From Patescibacteria group bacterium UBA6130 (GTDB lineage Bacteria; Patescibacteriota; Microgenomatia; UBA12405; UBA6130): a stretch of 40,814 nt of DNA. The stretch lies in contig DIVO01000012.1 in the NCBI GenBank assembly GCA_002428285.1, forward strand, positions 10,609 to 51,422. The letters are read 5' to 3'. Each line of letters opens with the position of its first letter. Position 1 is the stretch's first letter. The notes beneath the pieces are model-generated. The model did no database searches, was not told the DNA's origin, and saw only the letters and a list, made by a program, of their open reading frames with translations. The position numbers and the translations under genes were made by a program. Shown piece by piece: positions 25,185-33,344 of this stretch.

Positions 25185-27362
25185 ATGATTAGCAAATCTA
25201 AGCATTTTTTTGAAAATATCAAAGCTAATAGATATGTAAAAATAACAATTTTATCTTCCTCTTCATTAATTTTACTATTCGGCTTGATCGCAGGTCTTTA
25301 TCTACTAAACCAAGAACAAGATGTTAGGAAAAAAGCTGCAACCACTATCGAAGCTAATTATTATGTTTCTCCTGATGGAAATGATGCAAATCCAGGAACT
25401 AAAAGTTTACCCTGGAGGACAATTCAAAAAGCAGCTAATACTCTCGTTGCTGGTGAAACTGTTAGTGTTTTAGCTGGAAATTATGGTGAAAGTGTACGCA
25501 TGACAAGATCGGGTGTTGGTGAAAACGCCAGAATTCGTTTTGTTGCCGATGGACTTGTTACCTTAAACAACTTCTCTATAGAAGCAAATTATGTTGAATT
25601 AAACGGATTCACACTCTCATCAACTTACTGTGATTGGAATAGTACAATTTCAATTAAGGGTAGTTATAATCTTATTCAGAACAATACAGTTAAAGATTCA
25701 ACAAGACAAGGAATTGGAGTTTTGCATCCCTCAAACGGGGTTATCCTCAGAAAAAATACCGTTATTAGGGCTAATGTTAATGGCTTTATTATCACAGGAA
25801 CAAATCATATTATAGAAGATAACGATATAGCCGATATTAGGGATCATATTGGAACATGCTCTTTCCATATGGAAGCAAATGCCATTGATTTTCATGGTTC
25901 AGGGCATATTATTCGAAGGAACTACATACATGATTTTTTAATAGCTAATCAAAATGGATCTCCTCATATAGATGCATTCCAAACTTACTCAGATTTGGGT
26001 AATAACAAGCCCGCTGCTAAAGATGTACTTATCGAGGGAAATAAAGTTTTTATGGGTGATTCCAGTAAACAATTGTTAGAAGAAGGAATTAGCGGAACTC
26101 AGGGAATTCACGCATTTATGATTGAAGGCACTACCTCAGATATTTGCAGTAACCTAACAATTAAGGATAATATTATTGAATCTTGGGGAGGGATCAATGG
26201 AAATCCTGTAAAAACAAATATTAGAATATACAATAATATTTGGCGAAGCAGTTTAAATATTCCAAGTTCTTATTGGCCTAGCGCAATTAACTTGTCAGGA
26301 GTAACTGGATATGAAATTTATAATAATATTTTTGTTGATTACTCCTATTCACACATTATTATTCAAAACGGTACAACCGGAGGATCCTACGATCATAACA
26401 TCTTTTGGAATTCAGATGGAAGCACTCCTCGCTTAGATGGATATACTGTGGCAATTCATGATAAGCGCGGCATTGATCCAAAGTTTGTTGTCAATTTTTC
26501 CGATCTTCATCCACAATCCACATCCCCTTCCATTGATACCGGATACAATTTGTCTACTAAACTCAAAAGTCTTTTTGGTAACGAATATATAGACTATGAC
26601 ATCGAAGGTAATACGCGTTCACAAGAAGATCTATATGACATAGGCGCATATAAGTTTAGCACTAATTCAATAACTCCCGAACCAATTATTACAGCTACTC
26701 CTTCGCCAACACCAACACCCACATTAAAACCGACTGCGACACCTACTCTAAAACTGACAGCAACACCCATACCAACAGCCATAGTAACTCCAACACCTAA
26801 TATTAATGAGCTGATTGTAGATAATAAAAGTGCCGACTTTACAACAATATCTAATCAAGATGCCTGGATTGAATATATCAATAATGATATACGAAATTTT
26901 AATGGCTCACATCATTTTAATTCTAGCGCCGGTACTGGCAGTGATAGAGCCACTTGGTCATTTATAGTTCCTAAACCAGGTCGTTACCAAATTTATGCAT
27001 GGTGGTGGGATGGGTTGTATCGTCCAACTGATGTTCCATATACCATCAACCATCTCTATGGTTCAACTACAGTAGAAAAGGATCAAACAATAAATGGTGG
27101 ACGTTGGAATATTTTGGGTACCTATGATTTTTCAGATCATGGTTCTGTATTTGTTACAGATGAAGTGACAAATGGAAAAGATATTGTTGCTGACGCTATA
27201 AGATTAGTTTATATTGGCGCATTACCCACACTTACACCAACTCCGATACCTCCAACTCCCACAACTGTTGCAGATCCAATAAAAACAACAGGCGGATGTG
27301 GTAATGGTAAATGTTCCTTCTGGGAACGTGTTTTCGGATACTGTCCGATAGATTGTAAATAA
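25185..27362 (+). CDS. Large surface protein: parallel beta-helix plus golvesin-like domain
   Basis: 725 residues. A membrane helix at about 20-41 acts as signal or anchor. From 59, YYVSPDGNDANPGTKSLPWR begins a DUF1565/right-handed beta-helix, the fold of polysaccharide lyases and phage tailspikes, with repeated N-x-I/V rungs to ~490. A Thr/Pro linker follows (TPSPTPTPTLKPTATPT and on). Residues ~545-690 look like a golvesin/xanthan-lyase C-terminal domain (PGRYQIYAWWW, then ADAIRLVYI). The C-terminus ends in a four-cysteine motif CGNGKC...CPIDCK. It likely binds or cuts glycans at the cell surface; no catalytic residues can be assigned. ATG fixed by the TATAAT 5 bp upstream. Confidence 0.78.
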   Translation: MISKSKHFFENIKANRYVKITILSSSSLILLFGLIAGLYLLNQEQDVRKKAATTIEANYYVSPDGNDANPGTKSLPWRTIQKAANTLVAGETVSVLAGNYGESVRMTRSGVGENARIRFVADGLVTLNNFSIEANYVELNGFTLSSTYCDWNSTISIKGSYNLIQNNTVKDSTRQGIGVLHPSNGVILRKNTVIRANVNGFIITGTNHIIEDNDIADIRDHIGTCSFHMEANAIDFHGSGHIIRRNYIHDFLIANQNGSPHIDAFQTYSDLGNNKPAAKDVLIEGNKVFMGDSSKQLLEEGISGTQGIHAFMIEGTTSDICSNLTIKDNIIESWGGINGNPVKTNIRIYNNIWRSSLNIPSSYWPSAINLSGVTGYEIYNNIFVDYSYSHIIIQNGTTGGSYDHNIFWNSDGSTPRLDGYTVAIHDKRGIDPKFVVNFSDLHPQSTSPSIDTGYNLSTKLKSLFGNEYIDYDIEGNTRSQEDLYDIGAYKFSTNSITPEPIITATPSPTPTPTLKPTATPTLKLTATPIPTAIVTPTPNINELIVDNKSADFTTISNQDAWIEYINNDIRNFNGSHHFNSSAGTGSDRATWSFIVPKPGRYQIYAWWWDGLYRPTDVPYTINHLYGSTTVEKDQTINGGRWNILGTYDFSDHGSVFVTDEVTNGKDIVADAIRLVYIGALPTLTPTPIPPTPTTVADPIKTTGGCGNGKCSFWERVFGYCPIDCK

Positions 27363-27458
27363 ATTCTGCTTATAAATTAGAAATATTTAAGTTCTGTTTC
27401 TGGCATCTTGGCGGAGAAGACCCATTGATTTGGGATATTGAAAAAACTAAAAAGATAC

Positions 27459-27580
27459 TTAAACTAGCTTCTTCTCTGAAAAACGACCATAAGTTTCTCT
27501 GATTGCCATTAAAAGTGAGCCTAAGCCGAAAGATAAGGCGATCATTTGAACAAAACCTCCAATGAAAGGCAAAACAATGG
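27459..27580 (-). pseudogene. Duplicated 3' end of the bactofilin-like gene (left copy of a direct repeat)
   Basis: 122 bp identical at 114 positions to 34933-35054, the last 40 codons of the bactofilin-like gene, including its stop. The translation is the same except two residues (Ala for Thr, Gly for Ser). Similarity continues beyond the stop: 27396-27458 and 34871-34932 align with a single gap at about 70% by hand. Upstream the frame runs ~14 more codons (FGKERRHILIIL) to an in-frame TAA with no start, so this is a remnant. It bounds the accessory segment up to 34.9 kb. Confidence 0.85.
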
Positions 27581-27840
27581 AAAGAATAATTAGAATATGT
27601 CTTCTTTCTTTTCCAAATAATTAACTATTTAAATGATATTAAAAACCGCTTGACTATTTATATTTATTTATAATAGTCCACGAGGGATTGCGTGAGATAA
27701 TTGTTAGACACCAATAATTATTCCATAATAATCTACGGAGAAAATATTAAACAGATTAAATTGAAGAGTTGACTGTTCTAATTTTGAAGACAAAGTGGTA
27801 AAACTTGCTTTTATGTAAGTTTGTTCAAATTTCTTGAGTA
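27581..27840. other. Non-coding gap between the gene remnant and the methyltransferase
   Basis: No gene recognised. An AT-rich hairpin GACTATT/AATAGTC (27652-27658, 27672-27678) is the only structure noted. Confidence 0.45.
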
Positions 27841-28566
27841 TTAAGTTTTAGTTGCTAAATAAAATTTTTCACTCGTTGTGTATGGCGAGTTCTTGGGTCC
27901 TATCAAATAGCTCAGTTTAAGACCCATGAGTTTTCGCTCTTCCGATGAAAACCGACCTGCATAATCAATACACTGAGTGAAAAATCCACCTTCTCTTAGC
28001 AGCTCTTCAAAATCCATCCCAAAAACTCTCAAATGGTCTTCTTGTCCAAAAAGGATTTCTCTTTCACGAGGAGATGAAGAACTTGGGCTACTCGTAGTTG
28101 CAAGATCGATATTTAATGGAACTTGAAAGAATGCTTTTCCATCACGCTTAACAACTCTCTTTAATTCTCGAACTGCTAAAATAGGATCATAAATGTGTTC
28201 TAATATCTGATAGCATACTACTATATCGAAAGTGTTGTCGGCAAAAGGAATATCGTTTATATCTGCCCTCACGTTCGCCCTCTTGGAGATTAAATCCATT
28301 CCTATATAACGAACATTTGGATACCTCTTGAACGCGTTTTTAAGGCTTCTGGTTGGTCCTATTTCCAAAAAAAACATGTTCTTATCGTTAGTTAGTATAT
28401 TTTCCTGAAGATACAACCACAACAATCGGTGTCTTTCTAAAGACCGGCAATCAGGATTCAAGCAAGAAGCATCTTGACGATGCGTAACTCCATAATGAGA
28501 CGGAGCAAATTCTTCGCTAAAGGACTGATTGCATGCTGGACAGTGGCGTAAGCTTTCTGTTGTCAT
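27841..28566 (-). CDS. Class I SAM-dependent methyltransferase with N-terminal zinc ribbon-like motif
   Basis: 241 residues. N-terminal CPACNQSF and CLNPDC pairs suggest a small zinc ribbon. The Rossmann core has FLEIGPTRSLKN (motif I), IGMDLISK (acidic ribose contact), ADINDIPFADNTFDIVVCYQILEHI (motif IV of small-molecule methyltransferases) and REGGFF near the end. Likely methylates a sugar, lipid or other small molecule; the substrate is unknown. It is 33 bp downstream of a glycosyltransferase gene on the same strand, so a role in decorating a glycan is the simplest inference. Confidence 0.85.
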   Translation of the reverse strand: MTTESLRHCPACNQSFSEEFAPSHYGVTHRQDASCLNPDCRSLERHRLLWLYLQENILTNDKNMFFLEIGPTRSLKNAFKRYPNVRYIGMDLISKRANVRADINDIPFADNTFDIVVCYQILEHIYDPILAVRELKRVVKRDGKAFFQVPLNIDLATTSSPSSSSPREREILFGQEDHLRVFGMDFEELLREGGFFTQCIDYAGRFSSEERKLMGLKLSYLIGPKNSPYTTSEKFYLATKT

Positions 28567-28599
28567 ATCAACTCGATAACATTAAACAGTAATAAAATA

Positions 28600-30006
28600 C
28601 TATTGGCAATTACTATACAAATTGCATGCCATACTAAGAGCATTTTCCATGCCCATAAAATCATATATTTCTAAAATCCTTGGAATAAAAACCCCTTTTA
28701 CTCTAACCATTCTACTAGGTGTAAATTTAAATTCACGAATCCCCAGTCTAGTAAGTATTTCCGTTATTAACTCCTTATTCTCCTCTACCCATCTATCAAT
28801 ACCCGTAATATCATCTTGCGACAGATTTCGTAAAGCGCGTGTATAACCTTCTCTCTGGGCTTTTTTAACTAGTACATTACTAAACTCTTTCTCCAGACCT
28901 TCCTTAGTAATAGTTTCTAAATAAGGAATTGAATATTCTTGCCATGTCTTACCAAATACTTCACCATCTCTTGTCCAGTCCTGATCTTCAAATTCATCAG
29001 AGTACCCTCTGTCATCTAGGCTCATTTTCGAAAGAACCCTTCTGGGATCGGTTGAAACCCAAAAGGGTGCACGCAATATTTTTTCCTGCGCATGTTCTTT
29101 TCTCGCAGCTTGAATTCTTCGACCAAAATCAATATCAGATGCACGCTTTAAACCTCCGTTAAAACCACCAACAGCACAATATGCTGCAGCGCTGAATGCC
29201 ATGGCTCTCCCTGAAGTCCAAGGAATATAATTTCCATCACGGTTATGTAACATGCGATAATATCTATGAAAATAAAAAGCAGCAGCTAATAAAGGATACT
29301 TACTAAAAGACTCAGGTGGATATGTAAAACTTCCAACAAGGACATCTGGCAAGGATCCTTTTCGATCAAAACCCTCTAAAACAGAGGAAAGATAGTTTCC
29401 GGAAAGATCATAAAGATCTGCGTCGCTACTAACTATTATATGATCATCGTCGTATTTTTGAGTTGCTGCAATTCTCCATAAATTTAGATCGAATAAAAGT
29501 TTTCTTATACTTCCAAACGGCATCGATTCTTCAACAACAACATGTGTATAACAAATATCGACCTCTGGGTGATTATCCTGAAATTCAACAACCTGCCTAC
29601 CAGTTGAATCTGGTACTTCGCTTGCATGATGATTATCAAGGATGAAAATTCTAGCACGTTCTAAACATGCGGAAGGCTGTTCTAAAAAACTTTCTAATGT
29701 GCGTCTTATATTCTTTCCCTCTTGACTTGATGCAATACAAATAGATATTTTTTTATCTCTGGCAGTTGAACCTGGAATTGTTTCGTCGAGCGATCTAAGA
29801 AACTGAATGTAAGCATTACTGTGTTGCTTTAAATAATTTGCAATCTCAACGCCCTCAACTAACTCTGCATCAGAATTATCTACTAAAGTTTGTGACTTTG
29901 ACTTTAAGCCTTCATAGATTCCAAAGAACAAAGATGAAGAATCTTTCATTTGCCTCTCAATCAACTCAGTTGGAATTTTTGTGCCTTTAAATTCACTTTC
30001 AACCAT
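28600..30006 (-). CDS. Glycosyltransferase, GT2-like
   Basis: 468 residues. After ~95 N-terminal residues the GT-A core begins with KISICIASSQEGKNIRRTLES, FILDNHHAS, then VSSDADLYD (a DxD-type metal site), GRAMAFSAAAYCAVGGFNGGL (the acceptor GGF region) and RASDIDFGRRI. Cytoplasmic, with no membrane helix. It probably adds a sugar to a surface glycan or secondary product. First gene of a two-gene unit with the methyltransferase, and divergent from the histidine phosphatase gene. Promoter TTGCAT-17-TATAGT ends 10 bp before the ATG. Confidence 0.8.
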   Translation of the reverse strand: MVESEFKGTKIPTELIERQMKDSSSLFFGIYEGLKSKSQTLVDNSDAELVEGVEIANYLKQHSNAYIQFLRSLDETIPGSTARDKKISICIASSQEGKNIRRTLESFLEQPSACLERARIFILDNHHASEVPDSTGRQVVEFQDNHPEVDICYTHVVVEESMPFGSIRKLLFDLNLWRIAATQKYDDDHIIVSSDADLYDLSGNYLSSVLEGFDRKGSLPDVLVGSFTYPPESFSKYPLLAAAFYFHRYYRMLHNRDGNYIPWTSGRAMAFSAAAYCAVGGFNGGLKRASDIDFGRRIQAARKEHAQEKILRAPFWVSTDPRRVLSKMSLDDRGYSDEFEDQDWTRDGEVFGKTWQEYSIPYLETITKEGLEKEFSNVLVKKAQREGYTRALRNLSQDDITGIDRWVEENKELITEILTRLGIREFKFTPSRMVRVKGVFIPRILEIYDFMGMENALSMACNLYSNCQ

Positions 30007-30016
30007 TTTATATAGT

Positions 30017-30045
30017 ACTATACATTATCTTATAGTAATATGCAA
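30017..30045 (-). promoter_or_regulatory. Promoter of the glycosyltransferase-methyltransferase unit
   Basis: Minus-strand TTGCAT (30045-30040), 17-bp spacer, TATAGT (30022-30017), 10 bp before ATG 30006, so the mRNA has at most a few leader bases. Confidence 0.5.
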
Positions 30046-30083
30046 TATTATTATTAAAACCTTATCTTTATTCTATATATTTA

Positions 30084-30112
30084 TTGATTCATTAGGTTTT
30101 TCTTTGTATAAT
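30084..30112 (+). promoter_or_regulatory. Promoter of the histidine phosphatase gene
   Basis: TTGATT (30084-30089), 17-bp spacer, TATAAT (30107-30112), 6 bp before ATG 30119: predicts a leaderless mRNA and decides the start. Confidence 0.7.
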
Positions 30113-30118
30113 CCAAAA

Positions 30119-30709
30119 ATGAAGAAGCTTTATATTGTAAGACACGGTCAATCTGAAGGCAACATAATCAAACACGTGTCTTTCGCTCACACGCCAATTA
30201 CTGAGAAAGGAAGAAATGATGCATATAGATTGGGTAAAAGATTAAAAAGAGAAAAAATAAAAGTTGATATAATTTTTTACAGCCCTCTTACTCGTTCAGC
30301 TCAAACACTTGAAGCCATTAAGGAAGGGGGGTTTGATATTTCGCAAATTCAGGTTAAGCCAAACCCGCTTTTACAAGAAATTAACCGAAAAGAATTTGAA
30401 GGAAAACCAAGTGATGAATACTATGCTAAACGCTCAGAAAGCGGACTACCAGTAAATGATTACCGATGTAAAGGTGGAGAAAGTGAAAACGACGTAAAAA
30501 AAAGAGCAATAAAGTTTCTAGATAATTTCAAGAGTTCAAAATTTGACTCTGTGTTGATAGTTACACACGGACATTTTATTGCTTGGATTATGATACTACT
30601 TGGATTTTCAGATATCGGTCACATGCACGGAGCATCTCTTTCTTTAGTAAAAATCAATGGCAATAATGCAAGAGTCGCTTTCTTAGATGACATATCTCAT
30701 CTTAAATAA
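30119..30709 (+). CDS. Histidine phosphatase superfamily (phosphoglycerate mutase-like) protein
   Basis: 196 residues from ATG 30119. Catalytic LYIVRHGQSEGN at the N-terminus carries the phospho-accepting His in RHG; SPLTRSAQT supplies the second Arg; the acid residue lies near LLQEINRKEFEGK; VTHGHF supplies the second His. All key residues of branch 1 are present. Members include phosphoglycerate mutases and phosphatases of sugars, nucleotides or cofactor precursors; the short length favours a phosphatase. An in-frame ATG at 29981 lies upstream of the promoter and is rejected. Its 3' end overlaps the convergent kinase-like gene by 13 bp. Confidence 0.88.
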   Translation: MKKLYIVRHGQSEGNIIKHVSFAHTPITEKGRNDAYRLGKRLKREKIKVDIIFYSPLTRSAQTLEAIKEGGFDISQIQVKPNPLLQEINRKEFEGKPSDEYYAKRSESGLPVNDYRCKGGESENDVKKRAIKFLDNFKSSKFDSVLIVTHGHFIAWIMILLGFSDIGHMHGASLSLVKINGNNARVAFLDDISHLK

Positions 30710-31422
30710 TTATTCATTTCTTCTCTTGCCAATTTTTTTACCTCAAGATAACGATTATACTCATATTCTAAATCAAATCCGGGAGCATGATAAAAACAGT
30801 GATTTGCAACTAAATCCATTGTTTTATCTGGAGGAAAAATATTTAATTGATTAAAATCAGCTAATGCATGTGCATATACCAATGGATTATAAACATAGTC
30901 ATGAACAATGGAAATATACCGGTGTTGCGGATTTTCAGGATCCATTCGTGAACGAACCCATTCGCTATAGCTTCTGCAAAACGGATAAAAAAAATCAGCA
31001 TACATTATTCCAATTTCTGTTACAGCAAAGTTTTTCGGAGTTGGATCTATTCCAACTGGGCAATTTTTAATTAAACACAATGCGTTTAAAATTCCATTCA
31101 CTCCTGAAATAAACTGCTCATCTCCTAGTGCCATTTGAGCATCAAGAAACACATCATGATATTTTGTAGTAATGATTATTGTGTCACCCTGTAGAATGAT
31201 TTCAAAAATTTCTACTACAGGAATGCCTGCTTTTTTAAGTTCGCTAATATAATCTTCAATAAAATCTCGCATTTTAAGAGGATTTTTATCCTGCGATGCA
31301 AGCCGAGAAACATCAATAACTGACAAAACTTTATCACCTGAGCGATAAGTTTCTTTGGAAGTTAAACCACTTCTTAGTTGCACGAATTCTCCAGAAGTTT
31401 TTAACGCTTCGACATTATACAT
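30697..31422 (-). CDS. Kinase-fold-like (aminoglycoside phosphotransferase-like) protein, last gene of the radical SAM operon
   Basis: 241 residues, not firmly recognised. GIDPTPKNFAVTEIGIMYADFFYPF looks like the catalytic loop (D..P.N) and metal-binding segment (ADFF) of aminoglycoside-phosphotransferase-like kinases. Upstream, a short N-lobe-like part (KVLSVIDVSRLA) is less clear. The gene start overlaps the previous stop by 8 bp, and the preceding protein ends the same region with a related VDFFIPA motif, so the two may be paralogues or partner subunits. Substrate unknown. Confidence 0.5.
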   Translation of the reverse strand: MYNVEALKTSGEFVQLRSGLTSKETYRSGDKVLSVIDVSRLASQDKNPLKMRDFIEDYISELKKAGIPVVEIFEIILQGDTIIITTKYHDVFLDAQMALGDEQFISGVNGILNALCLIKNCPVGIDPTPKNFAVTEIGIMYADFFYPFCRSYSEWVRSRMDPENPQHRYISIVHDYVYNPLVYAHALADFNQLNIFPPDKTMDLVANHCFYHAPGFDLEYEYNRYLEVKKLAREEMNNYLR

Positions 31423-32272
31423 GTTGCTTCTTATACTCTTCCATACTTTTAACCAACTCCTGTTTACAAAAAAAGCGCTGACGCCTTAAATTCAGTATCA
31501 AGTCTTCATTGTTAGAATTCTTTAACAACTTTTTTGGTGAATCATAACAGATCAATTGATTACCATTGCCTATAATCATCCATTTTGAATTTAATTTCAA
31601 CAATTTATCAAGATTTTTCACAGCCCAGCTAAACTGCCCCAGTTTTATGGTTTTTAAAGCAAGAGGAAAGCTTTGCTTATTCTTATCCAAGAAACAAATA
31701 AACATCTCGATTAACTTTTCTTTTTTTTCTGGCAATATTTCTACAAACTGTGTCATTGCCGATAGAAATGAGCTATTGGGTGAAAATTGAACCAAGTAAT
31801 AACTACATCCATCCTCTTTTTTCTTATAATGTAAATATTTATCTTTGCTGGCAGGTATAAAAAAATCAACGAATACTGTGTTTTTGCCATTAAAAGTGAA
31901 TTGTTCATGAAATGAGGACAACCCTATTCCTGCACACAATCCTTTTTTCAAATTATTAAGATAACTCCTGTATGCAACACAAAAAGAGTCACTTTTCAGA
32001 GCATCGAGAAGGGTTTTACCCTCATATGAATATTTATTTACGATTACCTCGTCCTCAACCAAATGAGGAATTTCAGCATATCGAGGAACACAAACTCCAG
32101 CTTTTTTACATTGCTCATAATAGTTTGATATATCTTTAGTAATTTGACTTACTGAGCGATCATATTTTTCTGTGTTAATTATCTTATAAACAAATCGACT
32201 ATCACGATGAACCGTTTGGACAGAACCATGTTTATAAATTGGCATTTTCGCAATTTTATTTATTTTTTTCAT
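31415..32272 (-). CDS. Kinase-fold-like protein, third gene of the radical SAM operon
   Basis: About 285 residues from ATG 32272 (MKKINKIAKMP); an upstream ATG at 32407 would overlap the radical SAM gene by 150 bp and encode a spurious hydrophobic start. FVYKII resembles the N-lobe lysine strand of protein-kinase-like folds, VIVNKYSYEGKTLLDAL resembles the hinge, and NTVFVDFFIPA the metal-binding segment shared with the next gene. The canonical catalytic loop (HxD) is not obvious, so it may be a pseudokinase or a divergent phosphotransferase. Overlaps the SPASM gene by 17 bp. Confidence 0.45.
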   Translation of the reverse strand: MKKINKIAKMPIYKHGSVQTVHRDSRFVYKIINTEKYDRSVSQITKDISNYYEQCKKAGVCVPRYAEIPHLVEDEVIVNKYSYEGKTLLDALKSDSFCVAYRSYLNNLKKGLCAGIGLSSFHEQFTFNGKNTVFVDFFIPASKDKYLHYKKKEDGCSYYLVQFSPNSSFLSAMTQFVEILPEKKEKLIEMFICFLDKNKQSFPLALKTIKLGQFSWAVKNLDKLLKLNSKWMIIGNGNQLICYDSPKKLLKNSNNEDLILNLRRQRFFCKQELVKSMEEYKKQHV

Positions 32273-33344
32273 ATGCTGCGATCTGACCATGAACATCAAT
32301 ATTAAAATCTGTATGGTGACCGCTACAACAACTACAAATGGAAAAAGAAGGTTTCCTGAGCTTTTTTCTAAATCCAACAAAACGTTTTGAATTCCAAATT
32401 GAATCAAAGTCAGATTTGTTTATATTTCCCATTATTAAATCTTTATGCAAATGATGTGGCGCAACACAGCAAGGCGTGACAGAACCATCAGATATAATAT
32501 AAGCATAGAAACAAGGAACTACACATGAAATATTTTGATATATTTTTTTCGTGTATAATCCTCCAGTTGTCGCAGATAAAAAATTATTACCATGTCTCTC
32601 TAATTCAAATGGATCAGAAACTGTTCGATATATACCAGTAAAACCATATTTAGAATATTTCTTAAGCAAAATAGGCCTAACTCTATCATAGAAATCTTTT
32701 AATTCTCCTCTGGATAAAAAGTCTTTTTTGTTCTCTTTGTTTTTTATAGGTATGAAGTTAATCTCGTCATAATTTGCCACTTTTTTTAAGTCCAAAATTT
32801 TAGGTGTGTCAATGTAATTATTCTTGTTGATAATAGAATAGACCACAATTTTGGCTTTTGAATTATATTTCTTTTTGTATTTGTCTAAGTTCTGAATTGC
32901 CCCCATGGCTCTCTCCCACCCATCGTCCAATCTTCTCCTTTGATTGTGCTTTTCTGGACAATGTGAATCAATAGAAATCGCAACTTCCCTTATTCCATAA
33001 CTAACAAGTCTTTCCGCACAATAATTATCAATCAGATACCCATTACTGTTGATTTTTACTGTTAATCCAAGGGTGTTTGAATATTTTACGAATTTAAGAA
33101 AGTCTGGATGTAAGGTAGGTTCTCCACCAGTAAAATCGACCTCTCTGCAACCCATACTTTTAATTATCTTGAGTGTTTTTAGAACTATTTCACTTTTTAA
33201 AACATCTGGTTTAATTAGATATAAATTACAATGTAGGCAACGAGCATTACATCCATTTGTTAGTTGAAATTTCACCCTATGAGGACGAACTGCTTCATTA
33301 TTTCTAACTTTCCTGATATCTTGGATACTTAATTTAATCTTCAT
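32256..33344 (-). CDS. Radical SAM protein with SPASM domain
   Basis: 362 residues. The radical SAM cluster CNARCLHC has C32, C36 and C39; FTGGEP at 71-76 binds SAM. The C-terminal SPASM region carries C274, C278, C292, C293, C337, C339 and C340, ligands for auxiliary iron-sulfur clusters as in peptide- or sugar-modifying enzymes such as anaerobic sulfatase-maturing enzymes. Overlaps the upstream radical SAM gene by 11 bp. The substrate is unknown: no small precursor peptide gene was found nearby, so a small molecule or sugar is as likely as a peptide. Confidence 0.9.
   Translation of the reverse strand: MKIKLSIQDIRKVRNNEAVRPHRVKFQLTNGCNARCLHCNLYLIKPDVLKSEIVLKTLKIIKSMGCREVDFTGGEPTLHPDFLKFVKYSNTLGLTVKINSNGYLIDNYCAERLVSYGIREVAISIDSHCPEKHNQRRRLDDGWERAMGAIQNLDKYKKKYNSKAKIVVYSIINKNNYIDTPKILDLKKVANYDEINFIPIKNKENKKDFLSRGELKDFYDRVRPILLKKYSKYGFTGIYRTVSDPFELERHGNNFLSATTGGLYTKKIYQNISCVVPCFYAYIISDGSVTPCCVAPHHLHKDLIMGNINKSDFDSIWNSKRFVGFRKKLRKPSFSICSCCSGHHTDFNIDVHGQIAAYEKNK

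Noticed and set aside
26690..26800. Tandem repeat or CRISPR-like pattern
   Set aside because: It is the low-complexity Thr/Pro linker of the beta-helix protein; units are irregular and there are no spacers.
29981..30118. Upstream start for the histidine phosphatase
   Set aside because: It precedes the TTGATT-17-TATAAT promoter, and the RHG motif belongs near the N-terminus.
32273..32407. Upstream start for the first kinase-like protein with a membrane helix
   Set aside because: The hydrophobic stretch is the antisense-frame reading of the SPASM cysteine region; ATG 32272 gives a normal operon overlap.
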